DNA from: Thiomicrorhabdus sp965603495 | GTDB taxonomy: Bacteria > Pseudomonadota > Gammaproteobacteria > Thiomicrospirales > Thiomicrospiraceae | DNA length: 64,000 nucleotides | Assembly (NCBI GenBank): GCA_965603495.1 | Contig: CBFDDF010000005.1 | Span: 124,001 to 188,000 of the forward strand | Direction of reading: 5' to 3' | Part shown: one piece after another, positions 1 to 8,794 of the stretch | Layout of the letters: the number at the start of each line of letters is the position of its first letter | How positions within the stretch are numbered: the stretch's first letter is position 1 | The notes under the pieces: model-generated | The model's input: the letters and a program-made list of their open reading frames with translations, nothing else | Database searches by the model: none | Told to the model about the DNA's origin: nothing | Made by a program: the position numbers and the translations under genes

Positions 1-927
1 ATGCTTGAATTATCGATTTATGACGATATTCCGCATTTGCTAACACCCGTGGTCACCGATATGAGTGAAGCTGCGAATGCCTTAAGATGGTGTGTTTTTG
101 AGATGGATCGCCGTTATCAATTAATGGCTAAGTTAGGCGTCAGGAACATTGCCGGCTATAACTTAAAAGTAAAAACGGCAATTGATGCTGGCAAGCCAAT
201 TATCGATCCACTCTACGCGCAGATTGCCAACTACGGCCATGACTTAGGTGAAGCGCCTCCAACGCTGGAAACCTTGCCTTATATTGTGGTGGTGGTCGAT
301 GAATTTGCCGATATGATCATGGTGGTCGGCAAAGAGGTTGAGCAACTGATTGCCCGAATTGCTCAAAAAGCCCGTGCAGCTGGGATTCACTTGGTATTAG
401 CAACTCAGCGGCCTTCGGTCAATGTCATTACCGGTTTGATTAAGGCGAATATTCCGACCCGTATGTCTTTTATGGTGAGTACTAAGATTGATTCACGAAC
501 GATTCTTGATCAAGGTGGCGCTGAGCAGTTATTAGGGATGGGAGATATGTTATTCCTTCCACCCGGTTCTGGTAGTCCAAAGCGTGTACATGGTGCATTT
601 ATGACAGATGATGAAGTCCACCGTGTAGCAGATTTTGTCCGCTCACAAGGTGCACCGCAATATCTGGAAAGCATTACTCAAGGGATTAGCAAACCCGACA
701 GTAGCGGTGGGTCAGGGCCAGATGCAGAAAGTGATGAACTATATGATCAAGCCGTTGATTTCGTCGTGCAAGGTCGAAGAGTCTCAATCTCTTCCGTGCA
801 ACGTCATTTTAGAATCGGTTATAACCGAGCAGCTAGAATTGTTGAAACCATGGAATCTTCGGGGGTCATTTCGACCGCAGGTGCAAATGGCACCCGTGAA
901 GTATTAGCACCTAAGCCACAAGAATAA
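1..927 (+). CDS. ftsK: DNA translocase FtsK, C-terminal part (5' end outside window)
   Basis: This is the C-terminal third of FtsK, the hexameric septal DNA pump that aligns the replication terminus and activates XerCD recombination at dif. The reading frame is open from base 1, so the in-frame ATG there is internal. Visible parts are the Walker B strand (VVVVDEFADM, about residues 97-106), the downstream RecA-fold motif ATQRPSVNVITG, and after a Gly/Ser/Asp linker (about 228-242) the winged-helix gamma domain (about 245-300, ELYDQAV...RRVSISSVQRHFRIGYNRAARI) that reads polar KOPS sequences. The membrane domain, linker and Walker A lie upstream of the window. The neighbouring lolA and rarA reproduce the usual gammaproteobacterial order. 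Confidence 0.97.
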   Translation: MLELSIYDDIPHLLTPVVTDMSEAANALRWCVFEMDRRYQLMAKLGVRNIAGYNLKVKTAIDAGKPIIDPLYAQIANYGHDLGEAPPTLETLPYIVVVVDEFADMIMVVGKEVEQLIARIAQKARAAGIHLVLATQRPSVNVITGLIKANIPTRMSFMVSTKIDSRTILDQGGAEQLLGMGDMLFLPPGSGSPKRVHGAFMTDDEVHRVADFVRSQGAPQYLESITQGISKPDSSGGSGPDAESDELYDQAVDFVVQGRRVSISSVQRHFRIGYNRAARIVETMESSGVISTAGANGTREVLAPKPQE

Positions 928-984
928 TAAACCAGTCCAATAGTGACACAACCCCGAATAATTAAACACGAGTGTTTTTATATC

Positions 985-1617
985 ATGAAAATAAACCGTC
1001 TACTAAAATGGACTCAGGCCTCTGTGATTGGGCTATTGCTGAGTTTGTCCAATAGTGTGCATGCAGAAAATGCACTACAAACTTATGTCAATAATCTCAA
1101 AACCTTTAGCGCCGATTTTGAACAAATTCAACCGGATGAAGCGTTGTTTGAGCTGAATAAATCGTTCGGCCATTTTGAGCTGAATCGTCCAGGTAAGTTA
1201 GTTTGGGAATATTTAAAGCCTGAACCTCAAAAAATTGTGGTCGATGGTGTTAATTTATGGGTCTTTGATAAAGACTTGGATCAAGTTACCGTGCGGCCGA
1301 TTGCGGATATTAAAGGCGATATTCCTTTAAGTTGGCTACTTTATAGCGAACAAATCGAGAGTAAATTTACCATTATCGATGCTGGACAGCGTAGCGGTAA
1401 ACATTGGTATAACCTGACCCCCAGAAAAGCCACTTATTTTCAAAGTATCGAAGTCGGTATGTTAGACGGTGAAATGGTCGAGGTTTGGATGTATCAAAGT
1501 TCAGACAACATCATTAAAGTCAGTTTTAAAAATATAGAATCTAATTCAGTGATTCCATTAAAGGCTTTTCAGTTCCAGTTGCCTGAAGGCATTGATTTGA
1601 TTGGTGAACCGCAGTAA
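985..1617 (+). CDS. lolA: Outer-membrane lipoprotein carrier protein LolA
   Basis: Periplasmic chaperone that takes lipoproteins from the LolCDE ABC transporter and hands them to LolB at the outer membrane. From the ATG at 985 the protein starts MKINRLLKW, followed by a hydrophobic segment and an AxA-like cleavage site (SVHA|ENALQ), a Sec signal peptide. The mature part begins with the typical ALQTYVNNLKTFSADFEQ and GHFELNRPGKLVWEY stretches. A longer frame opens at a GTG at 943, but that would put 14 charged residues in front of the signal peptide, so I prefer 985. The stop overlaps the rarA start (TAATG), implying translational coupling. Confidence 0.93.
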   Translation: MKINRLLKWTQASVIGLLLSLSNSVHAENALQTYVNNLKTFSADFEQIQPDEALFELNKSFGHFELNRPGKLVWEYLKPEPQKIVVDGVNLWVFDKDLDQVTVRPIADIKGDIPLSWLLYSEQIESKFTIIDAGQRSGKHWYNLTPRKATYFQSIEVGMLDGEMVEVWMYQSSDNIIKVSFKNIESNSVIPLKAFQFQLPEGIDLIGEPQ

Positions 1618-2975
1618 TGTCTGTCTACCAACCGCTGTCAGACCGTCTGCGTCCAAAAGTTTTGGAAGGCTTTGTCGGTCAGACACATCTTTTAGGGCCT
1701 AAACGTGCGCTGTCGCGGATGTTAGAGACAGGCAGTTTGCACTCAATGGTTTTTTGGGGGCCACCAGGCGTTGGCAAAACCACCTTGGCGCGCTTGATTG
1801 CTTTACAATCAGACTTGCAGTTTATCAGTCTATCCGCAGTTTTGGATGGCGTGAAAGATGTCCGACTCGCGGTTGAGAAAGCCAAGCTACATCGAGAGCA
1901 GTTTAAGCAGGGCACTCTGTTATTTGTCGATGAGGTACATCGATTCAATAAAGCCCAGCAAGATGCGTTTCTACCTTATGTAGAAGATGGTACTTTTGTG
2001 TTTATTGGCGCCACCACCGAAAACCCTTCATTTGAATTAAATAATGCCTTGTTATCTCGTGCGCGAGTCTATGTCTTACGCACCTTAGAAGAGGAGGAGC
2101 TGGCGTTAGTTTTAGAAAGTGGTCGCATTTTATTAGAGCAGGATTTAAGAGCCGCTTTCATGGAGGCACATCCGGACAGCTCTATTGAATTAAATATTGA
2201 AGAAGATGCTAAGGAGCTGTTGATTGCGGCGGCCGATGGCGATGCACGACGCCTGCTCAATAGTCTAGAGCAAGCGATGGATTTTGTAGAAATCTTTGAA
2301 TCAGACTTACCAGGCCTGGTAAGTTTATCGAAAGCCGCTTGCAAAGAAGTCATTCAAGGGGGCGTTAGGCGCTTTGATAAAGGCGGAGAAGCTTTTTACG
2401 ATCAAATATCTGCTTTACATAAGTCGATTCGCGGTTCAGATGCCAACGCGGCTTTGTATTGGTTAGTACGCATGTTAGATGGAGGGGTGGATGCCCGTTA
2501 TCTTGCGCGGCGTTTAATTCGTATGGCCAGTGAAGAGATTGGTAATGCGGATCCCAAAGCCTTACAAGTTGCGGTCAATGCGGCGGAAGCCTATGAACGT
2601 TTGGGTTCACCAGAAGGCGATTTGGCGCTGGCGCATGCAGCCTCATATTTGGCAGTCGCTCCTAAGTCTAATGCGGTCTATATGGGTTATAAAGCAGTAT
2701 TGGCTGAGATTAAAGAGCATGGTTCCTATGAAGTGCCTTTACATCTACGCAATGCGCCGACCAAATTGATGGCCGAATTGGATTATGGCAAAGGCTATCG
2801 GTATGCACATGATGAGCCAGAAGCCTTTGCCGCAGGTGAGTGTTATTTCCCAGAAGAGATGGCTGAAAAGGCTTATTATCAGCCGGTAGCAAGAGGCCTG
2901 GAAATTAAAATTTCCGCTAAGATGGAGCATCTAAAGGCTTTGAATGCGCGCGCTATCTATAAGCGCCGTCCATAA
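1617..2975 (+). CDS. rarA: Replication-associated recombination protein A (MgsA/RarA AAA+ ATPase)
   Basis: AAA+ ATPase of the clamp-loader group, related to eukaryotic WRNIP1, that acts at stalled replication forks. It has Walker A GPPGVGKTT (about residues 48-56), Walker B LLFVDEVHRF (101-110), sensor 1 GATTENPSF (about 129-137) and the C-terminal tetramerisation region including RRLIRMASEEIGNADP and NAVYMGYKAV. Length 452 residues is normal. The start codon overlaps the lolA stop. One copy of the 12-bp palindrome ACCAGGCCTGGT lies inside the gene (2309-2320), read as Pro-Gly-Leu in a variable linker region. Confidence 0.96.
   Translation: MSVYQPLSDRLRPKVLEGFVGQTHLLGPKRALSRMLETGSLHSMVFWGPPGVGKTTLARLIALQSDLQFISLSAVLDGVKDVRLAVEKAKLHREQFKQGTLLFVDEVHRFNKAQQDAFLPYVEDGTFVFIGATTENPSFELNNALLSRARVYVLRTLEEEELALVLESGRILLEQDLRAAFMEAHPDSSIELNIEEDAKELLIAAADGDARRLLNSLEQAMDFVEIFESDLPGLVSLSKAACKEVIQGGVRRFDKGGEAFYDQISALHKSIRGSDANAALYWLVRMLDGGVDARYLARRLIRMASEEIGNADPKALQVAVNAAEAYERLGSPEGDLALAHAASYLAVAPKSNAVYMGYKAVLAEIKEHGSYEVPLHLRNAPTKLMAELDYGKGYRYAHDEPEAFAAGECYFPEEMAEKAYYQPVARGLEIKISAKMEHLKALNARAIYKRRP
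2309..2320. repeat. 12-bp palindrome ACCAGGCCTGGT, copy 1 (inside rarA)
   Basis: Perfect ACCAGGCCTGGT; the flanks extend the symmetry to TTACC...GGTAA. It is read in frame as Pro-Gly-Leu. First of nine perfect copies in the window. Confidence 0.95.
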
Positions 2976-3024
2976 ATCTCGACGAAGCACGACAATAATA
3001 ATTTGCAAAGATGAGGAACTTGTA

Positions 3025-3420
3025 ATGACAGCATTAGGTATGACGACATTGGGGTGGTTCGCCATTGCGCTTGGCGGAGCATTAGGCGCAACCGCTCGCT
3101 TTGCAATGTCTCATCAAGTGTACCAGTGGTTCGGGCGTGAATTTGCCTGGGGAACCTTGTCGGTCAATGTAATCGGTTCTTTTGTGATGGGGCTAGTGGC
3201 CGTTTTATTGGTGCAGAAGTTTGATGTTTCCAATGAGTGGCGAGCTTTTGTGATGGTTGGCTTTCTGGGCGCTTTCACGACCTTCTCAACCTTTTCTTAT
3301 GAAACCATGCAGTACATTGAAATTGGTGAAATAAATAAAGCCTTTATTAATATTGCAGTCAGTATCGTGACCTGTCTCATTGCGGTATGGGCGGGAATGC
3401 TTGCCGCGCGTCAGTTTTAA
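3025..3420 (+). CDS. crcB: Fluoride ion channel CrcB (Fluc)
   Basis: Small four-helix membrane protein that forms dual-topology dimeric fluoride export channels. Family signatures are GGALGATARFAMS near the N-terminus, GTLSVNVIGSFVMG, and the phenylalanine-box segment GFLGAFTTFSTFSYET that lines the ion path. I start at the ATG at 3025, preceded by GAGGAAC about 8 nt upstream. A longer frame from 2944 would overlap rarA and add 27 polar residues not typical of the family. At 131 residues the length is normal. The gap after rarA is only about 50 bp, too short for a fluoride riboswitch, so it is probably co-transcribed with rarA. Confidence 0.93.
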   Translation: MTALGMTTLGWFAIALGGALGATARFAMSHQVYQWFGREFAWGTLSVNVIGSFVMGLVAVLLVQKFDVSNEWRAFVMVGFLGAFTTFSTFSYETMQYIEIGEINKAFINIAVSIVTCLIAVWAGMLAARQF

Positions 3421-3599
3421 TCAGAAGAACAGCTCTCAAGCAGCCGTTTTTCATTTCTTATAAAAATAAGTGCTTAATTGTCATTTAATCCTTCAGTCAA
3501 AAACAGTAGAATCAACTATTCAATTTACTTTTAGAAAGCTTTTACTAGTAGGCTATTATTCATAGCCGTCTGGGAAGATGTTCTCAAGGAAAGCAAAGT

Positions 3600-4724
3600 A
3601 TGACGAGCAACGATATTACGCTAAAACAAACCCCACTCTATAGTCTGCATCAAGAACTCGGTGCCAAGTTAGTGCCTTTTGCAGGTTATGCCATGCCAGT
3701 ACAATATCCGCTAGGGATTAAAAAAGAGCATCTGCATACTCGAGAAAAAGCCGGTTTGTTTGATGTCTCTCATATGGGGCAAGTGCTGTTAAAAGGCAAA
3801 AATGCGGCAGCCGCTTTAGAAACCTTAGTGCCCGTGGACATTGTCGATTTACCTAAAATGCAGCAGCGCTATGCTTTGTTTACCAATGAGCAGGGCGGCG
3901 TGATGGATGACTTAATGGTTACCAATGTCGGTGAATATCTGTTTTTGGTGGTTAATGCCGCCTGTAAAGAACAAGACATCGCTCATCTACAAAAACAACT
4001 AGCCGATCAATGTGAGATAGAAGTATTAGAAGACCGTGCATTACTGGCTTTGCAAGGTCCTGTGGCAGGGGAAGTGTTAGCGAAATTTGCGCCAGAATCC
4101 ACTGAAATGGTCTTTATGACGGCGAAAACACTCATGTTAAATGGTGCGGAGTGCTTTGTGACTCGTTCAGGCTATACCGGTGAAGATGGTTTTGAGATCT
4201 CAGTGGCGAATAGCGAGGCAGAGGCTTTAGCACGTGCCTTATTGGCAGATGATGCTGTAGAGATGATTGGTTTAGGTGCGCGTGATTCACTGCGCTTAGA
4301 AGCGGGGCTGTGTTTATACGGTCACGATTTAAAGAACGATATTTCACCAGTGGAAGCCAGTTTATTATGGGCGTTATCAAAATCACGTCGTGCCGAGGGT
4401 GCTAGGCCCGGAGGTTATATTGGCGCAGAAGTCATTATGATGCAAATGGCTAATGGCGTCGGACGCAAGCGAGTTGGCCTGAAACCTCTAGGTAAGATGC
4501 CCGTGCGTGATGGTGCTGACATCGTTGATGACCAAGATAATGTGATTGGTTTAGTGACCAGTGGCGGATTTGGCGTAACCTTAAATTGCCCTGTGGCGAT
4601 GGGCTACGTGCCGACAGCTTTTAGCCAGGTAGGTACAAAACTTCAAGCGTTAGTTAGAAACAAAAAAGTACCTCTAGAAGTCGTCAAGTTACCGTTTATA
4701 AAACAGAATTATTATCGAGGTTAA
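3600..4724 (+). CDS. gcvT: Aminomethyltransferase, glycine cleavage T protein
   Basis: T protein of the glycine cleavage system. It releases ammonia from the aminomethyl-lipoyl arm of GcvH and passes the one-carbon unit to tetrahydrofolate. It is recognised by the folate-binding GcvT fold: PVQYPLGIKKEHLHTREKAGLFDVSHMGQ near the N-terminus, GGVMDDLMV around the catalytic Asp, and the C-terminal GFGVTLNCPVAMGYV barrel. Length 374 residues is normal. It opens the cluster gcvT-gcvH-gcvP-gcvR. The ATG follows AAGGAAAGCAAAGT, a good ribosome site. The 179-bp leader after crcB shows no conserved glycine-riboswitch core that I can recognise. Confidence 0.96.
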   Translation: MTSNDITLKQTPLYSLHQELGAKLVPFAGYAMPVQYPLGIKKEHLHTREKAGLFDVSHMGQVLLKGKNAAAALETLVPVDIVDLPKMQQRYALFTNEQGGVMDDLMVTNVGEYLFLVVNAACKEQDIAHLQKQLADQCEIEVLEDRALLALQGPVAGEVLAKFAPESTEMVFMTAKTLMLNGAECFVTRSGYTGEDGFEISVANSEAEALARALLADDAVEMIGLGARDSLRLEAGLCLYGHDLKNDISPVEASLLWALSKSRRAEGARPGGYIGAEVIMMQMANGVGRKRVGLKPLGKMPVRDGADIVDDQDNVIGLVTSGGFGVTLNCPVAMGYVPTAFSQVGTKLQALVRNKKVPLEVVKLPFIKQNYYRG

Positions 4725-4763
4725 AGTCATTTAACCTTGAAGTTTAATGCTTAAAACAATATT

Positions 4764-4775
4764 ACCAGGCCTGGT
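4764..4775. repeat. 12-bp palindrome ACCAGGCCTGGT, copy 2 (gcvT-gcvH spacer)
   Basis: Perfect copy in the 87-bp spacer between gcvT and gcvH, with TACC...GGTA flanking symmetry. No T-run follows, so it is not an obvious terminator here. Confidence 0.95.
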
Positions 4776-4811
4776 AGGTTCAATAAAAAACAAAAATTAA
4801 GGAGAAACTCA

Positions 4812-5183
4812 ATGAGCGATATTAAATATAGTGCAGAGCACGAATGGATTCAAGACAATGGCGATGGCACAGTATTAATCGGTATTACCGATTTTGCGCA
4901 ACAACAGCTAGGTGATTTGGTTTTTGTTGAGCTACCAGAGTTAGGGACTGAAATTAACAAAGGTGAAGAGATTTCAGTCGTTGAGTCGGTTAAGGCTGCA
5001 AGTGACTTATTTGCACCCGTCGATGGAACGATTGTTGAAGTCAATGAAGCGCTTGAAGAGGAGCCTGAATTGATTAATGAAGATGCGATGGCTAACTGGA
5101 TTCTTAAGGTAGAGCTTTCAGATCCGTCTGATCTAGATGATCTAATGGATGAAGATGCCTATAACGAATTAACAGAAGAGTGA
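4812..5183 (+). CDS. gcvH: Glycine cleavage system H protein (lipoyl carrier)
   Basis: Lipoylated carrier that shuttles the aminomethyl intermediate among the P, T and L proteins. The lipoyl attachment lysine is K61 in the motif SVVESVKAASDLFAP. The N-terminus KYSAEHEWI and the acidic C-terminal helix are typical, and 123 residues is slightly under the usual 125-130. A clear AAGGAGAA precedes the ATG by about 6 nt. Dihydrolipoamide dehydrogenase (L protein) is not encoded in this window, which is usual because it is shared with other complexes. Confidence 0.97.
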   Translation: MSDIKYSAEHEWIQDNGDGTVLIGITDFAQQQLGDLVFVELPELGTEINKGEEISVVESVKAASDLFAPVDGTIVEVNEALEEEPELINEDAMANWILKVELSDPSDLDDLMDEDAYNELTEE

Positions 5184-5241
5184 TTTTTAGAATCATCTCT
5201 AAAAGTCAGTAATGGATGGATTGAATACCGGAGAATAAAAC

Positions 5242-8163
5242 ATGTCCCAAACCACTTTATCGCAGTTAGCAGCTTGTCCATTAGAGGAATTACAGCAAAG
5301 CGAAAAGTTCATCAGCCGCCATTTAGGGCCTGATAACGATGAACAGCTTGCCATGTTAAATTCTTTAGGCATGGCTTCATTAAGCGAACTGTTAGATAAA
5401 GTTGTACCTGCTTCAATCCGTCGCCACGACCCCATGGATTTGGCCGAAGGTTTGACTGAACACCAGTCCTTGAAACAACTCAAAGCCATTGCCAGCAAAA
5501 ACATCGTGCTCAAATCCTATATCGGAATGGGCTACTACAACACCTTCACGCCACCAACGATTCAACGGAATATTCTAGAGAATCCCGCCTGGTACACTGC
5601 CTATACACCTTATCAAGCAGAAATATCGCAAGGCCGACTTGAGGCGATGCTGAACTTTCAAACCATGGTTTCAGACCTCACTGGTTTAGAACTTGCCAAT
5701 GCTTCCATGTTGGATGAGGCGACCGCCTGTGCCGAGGCAATGACACTGTGTCAGCGTATGAGTAAATCGAAAGGTAAGGTGTTTTTTGTGGCGGACGACT
5801 GTCATCCGCAAAATATAGAAGTGGTACAAACGCGTGCTGAGCCTTTAGGGATCGAAGTGGTGGTGGGTAATCCAATCAACGGGCTTGCGGATTACGATTT
5901 GTTTGGTGTGCTACTACAGTATCCAGGGACTTATGGCGAGGTCACGGATTTTAGTGCACTGATTGAACAGGCCCATGCTAAGAAAGCCTTAGTGGCAATG
6001 TCGGCAGATTTATTGGCATTAACCTTACTTAAAACACCTGGTGAGATGGGGGCGGATGTCGCAATCGGTAATACTCAGCGCTTTGGTGTGCCGCTCGGTT
6101 ATGGTGGCCCACATGCCGCTTATATGGCAACTAAAGATGATTATAAACGTTCTATGCCAGGGCGTTTAATTGGGGTTTCTTTAGACAGTCGCGGTAAAAA
6201 AGCCTACCGTTTAGCCTTACAAACCCGTGAACAACATATTCGTCGTGAGAAGGCTACCAGTAATATTTGTACTGCTCAGGCTTTACTGGCGGTAATGGCG
6301 AGTATGTATGCCGTTTATCATGGTCCAGTAGGCTTGACTAAAATCGCCTATCGCGTGCATCGCTATACTCAAGTATTTGCCAGCGGGTTAACTCAGTTAG
6401 GGTTTAAGGTGAATAACAAAATGTATTTTGATACCTTAAATATTTCTGTGCCTGGAAAGGCTGAGGCAATTCAGCGGGCTGCGGTTGATAAGGGGGGTAA
6501 CTTAAGGCCGATTGATCCAGACACGGTTGGCGTGTCATTTGATGAAACCACTACGCTTCAAGATATTACGGCGCTTTGGGAAGTATTTGCAGGAGAGCGG
6601 GCTTTTAGTTTAAATGCCGAAGTTTTGATTAAAGATCAACCGCCAGTCATTGGTGATAATTTGCTTCGGACCTCTGATTTTTTAACGCATCCAGTGTTTC
6701 ATGAACACCGTTCAGAAACTCAGATGATGCGTTATATGAGATGTTTAGCAGATAAGGATTTGGCTTTAGACCGCGCCATGATTCCGCTAGGCTCTTGTAC
6801 CATGAAGTTAAATGCGGCGGCAGAATTAATGCCGATTTCTTGGCCGGAATTTGCCAATCTTCATCCGTTTGTACCGCTTAATCAGGCTTTGGGTTATCAG
6901 CAGATGGTGCAAGAGCTTGAAAAAATGCTCTGTGAAGCCACGGGTTATGATGCGGTTTCATTACAGCCCAACTCAGGTGCACAGGGAGAGTATGCAGGTT
7001 TGTTAGCGATTCGTGCTTATCACAAAAGTCGTGGAGAAGGAGATCGCGATGTCTGTTTGATTCCAGCATCGGCTCATGGAACCAACCCTGCATCGGCGCA
7101 GATGGTTGGCATGTCAGTCGTGGTGGTGAAAACCAATGTCAAAGGTGAAATTGACTTGCCTGATTTACAAGCGAAGCTTGAAAAGCACTCTGCAAAACTG
7201 GCCGCCATTATGATTACCTACCCATCAACGCATGGCGTGTTCGAAGAGAACGTCAGAACGGTTTGCGACCTGGTGCATCAGCATGGAGGTCAGGTTTATA
7301 TCGATGGCGCAAATATGAATGCCATGGTCGGGGTTGCCGCGCCTGGTCAGTTTGGCGGCGATGTTTCCCATCTTAATCTACATAAAACCTTTGCTATTCC
7401 GCACGGTGGCGGTGGGCCAGGGGTTGGTCCAATTGGGGTCGGTAAGCATCTTGCGCCATTCTTGCCGGGTTACGCCGTGGTCGATTCTGAAGATGAGCCA
7501 AAGTATGTGGGGGCGGTTTCAGCGGCTCCTTGGGGCAGTGCTGGCGTACTGCCGATTAGTTGGAGCTATATTGCCATGATGGGGCGCGATGGTTTGGTAG
7601 AAGCAACTGCCACGGCTATTTTAAATGCCAACTATATCGCTGATTCTTTAGCACCGCATTATCCTATTCTTTATAGTGATGACCATGGTCGTGTGGCGCA
7701 TGAGTGCATTATTGATTTACGTCCAATCAAAGAATCCTCGGGTATCACTGTTGATGATATTGCTAAGCGTTTGATCGATTATGGTTTCCATTCACCCACC
7801 ATGTCATTTCCGGTTGCGGGTACTTTAATGATTGAGCCAACCGAATCGGAATCAAAAGTCGAGTTAGATCGTTTCTGTGATGCCATGATTTCCATCAAAG
7901 AAGAAATCGACGATGTGATCAATGGGGTGCTTGATGAAAATGATAATCCGTTAAAAAATGCACCCCATACCGCAGACATGGTTATGGCTGATGAATGGAA
8001 CCATTCTTATTCGCGTCAACTGGCGGCTTATCCTGTTGAAAGCTTACGAGAAGTGAAATACTGGTGTCCAGTGGGTCGAGTTGATAATGTGTATGGTGAT
8101 CGCAACTTAGTCTGTTCTTGTCCACCGTTAAGTGACTACCGTGAAGCAGGAGAAACATTATGA
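5242..8163 (+). CDS. gcvP: Glycine dehydrogenase (decarboxylating), P protein, single chain
   Basis: PLP-dependent decarboxylase of glycine, the first step of the glycine cleavage system. At 973 residues it is the fused homodimeric form, carrying both the N-terminal (P1-like) and C-terminal (P2-like) halves that are separate genes in many bacteria. The N-terminus has SEKFISRHLGPD and GMGYYNTFTPPTIQRNILENPAWYTAYTPYQ. The C-terminal half has the PLP lysine K715 in NLHKTFAIPHGGGGPG. The end YWCPVGRVDNVYGDRNLVCSC is typical. It overlaps the next gene by 4 nt (ATGA), so the GcvR-like regulator is translated with it. Confidence 0.97.
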   Translation: MSQTTLSQLAACPLEELQQSEKFISRHLGPDNDEQLAMLNSLGMASLSELLDKVVPASIRRHDPMDLAEGLTEHQSLKQLKAIASKNIVLKSYIGMGYYNTFTPPTIQRNILENPAWYTAYTPYQAEISQGRLEAMLNFQTMVSDLTGLELANASMLDEATACAEAMTLCQRMSKSKGKVFFVADDCHPQNIEVVQTRAEPLGIEVVVGNPINGLADYDLFGVLLQYPGTYGEVTDFSALIEQAHAKKALVAMSADLLALTLLKTPGEMGADVAIGNTQRFGVPLGYGGPHAAYMATKDDYKRSMPGRLIGVSLDSRGKKAYRLALQTREQHIRREKATSNICTAQALLAVMASMYAVYHGPVGLTKIAYRVHRYTQVFASGLTQLGFKVNNKMYFDTLNISVPGKAEAIQRAAVDKGGNLRPIDPDTVGVSFDETTTLQDITALWEVFAGERAFSLNAEVLIKDQPPVIGDNLLRTSDFLTHPVFHEHRSETQMMRYMRCLADKDLALDRAMIPLGSCTMKLNAAAELMPISWPEFANLHPFVPLNQALGYQQMVQELEKMLCEATGYDAVSLQPNSGAQGEYAGLLAIRAYHKSRGEGDRDVCLIPASAHGTNPASAQMVGMSVVVVKTNVKGEIDLPDLQAKLEKHSAKLAAIMITYPSTHGVFEENVRTVCDLVHQHGGQVYIDGANMNAMVGVAAPGQFGGDVSHLNLHKTFAIPHGGGGPGVGPIGVGKHLAPFLPGYAVVDSEDEPKYVGAVSAAPWGSAGVLPISWSYIAMMGRDGLVEATATAILNANYIADSLAPHYPILYSDDHGRVAHECIIDLRPIKESSGITVDDIAKRLIDYGFHSPTMSFPVAGTLMIEPTESESKVELDRFCDAMISIKEEIDDVINGVLDENDNPLKNAPHTADMVMADEWNHSYSRQLAAYPVESLREVKYWCPVGRVDNVYGDRNLVCSCPPLSDYREAGETL

Positions 8164-8690
8164 AGAAATCCATGGTGATCAGCGTATTGGGTAATGATTC
8201 ACCAGGCCTGGTGAAATCGCTTTCTAAAATTATTGTGGCGCATAATGGCGACTGGATTGAGAGTCAAATGGCAAGTCTGGCTGGCAAGTTTGCGGGCATT
8301 TTAAGAGTGGATTTACCCGCTGAACAGCATGCAGATTTTCAAGCAGCATTGCAAAATTCAAAAGCATTAGGCTTAAGTGTTATTTTTGAAGAGAGCTCCA
8401 CTGCTGGTGCGACCCCTGCAGAGAATCAATTTGAAATTGAGCTTATTGGACAAGATCAACCCGGTATTGTGCACCGCATTTCATCGGTATTAGCCCAAAT
8501 CCACGCTAACGTAGATGAACTGCATACCGAAGTGATTGAAGCCTCAATGTCCGGTGAAAACCTTTTTAAAGCGAATATTAAAATACACATCGCTAGCGAT
8601 GTGGAGCCGAGTGATATTCGAGCATTACTTGAAGACTTGGCGAATGAGTTAATTGTGGATATTGAGCTACTTGAAGCGGGGGGCGGATGA
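8160..8690 (+). CDS. gcvR: GcvR-like tandem ACT-domain regulator
   Basis: Two ACT domains (about residues 4-80 and 92-172), the architecture of GcvR, which in enterobacteria binds GcvA to repress the glycine cleavage operon when glycine is low. Both domains start with the ligand-loop pattern: VISVLGNDSPGLVKSLSKII and IELIGQDQPGIVHRISSVL. Its 4-nt overlap with gcvP and its place in the operon suggest a role tied to this pathway. No gcvA is present here, so the partner is unknown. A perfect ACCAGGCCTGGT copy falls in the first ACT loop (8201-8212, Ser-Pro-Gly-Leu-Val). Confidence 0.85.
   Translation: MKKSMVISVLGNDSPGLVKSLSKIIVAHNGDWIESQMASLAGKFAGILRVDLPAEQHADFQAALQNSKALGLSVIFEESSTAGATPAENQFEIELIGQDQPGIVHRISSVLAQIHANVDELHTEVIEASMSGENLFKANIKIHIASDVEPSDIRALLEDLANELIVDIELLEAGGG
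8201..8212. repeat. 12-bp palindrome ACCAGGCCTGGT, copy 3 (inside gcvR)
   Basis: Perfect copy with TTCACC...GGTGAA flanking symmetry, translated as part of SPGLV, in the ligand-binding loop of the first ACT domain. Confidence 0.95.
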
Positions 8691-8776
8691 TTGCAGAACG
8701 ACTGCATAATTTAATGCAAGAAGTGTTAAAATATTTGCCAAAATCAACCAGGTTGAAAAACCGCTTTACTGAATAA
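8687..8776 (+). CDS. Possible 29-residue small ORF coupled to gcvR
   Basis: The ATG overlaps the gcvR stop (ATGA) and the frame runs 29 codons to a TAA 18 bp before serS: MIAERLHNLMQEVLKYLPK... then a basic tail ending RFTE. Helical and amphipathic in composition. The coupling geometry copies that between gcvP and gcvR, which is the only positive evidence. It could equally be a chance frame in the gcvR-serS spacer. Confidence 0.25.
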   Translation: MIAERLHNLMQEVLKYLPKSTRLKNRFTE

Positions 8777-8794
8777 ATCACATAGAGAATTCCA

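Noticed and set aside
3421..3599. Possible glycine riboswitch upstream of gcvT
   Set aside because: The leader is short and I see none of the conserved glycine-aptamer core or paired-aptamer layout.
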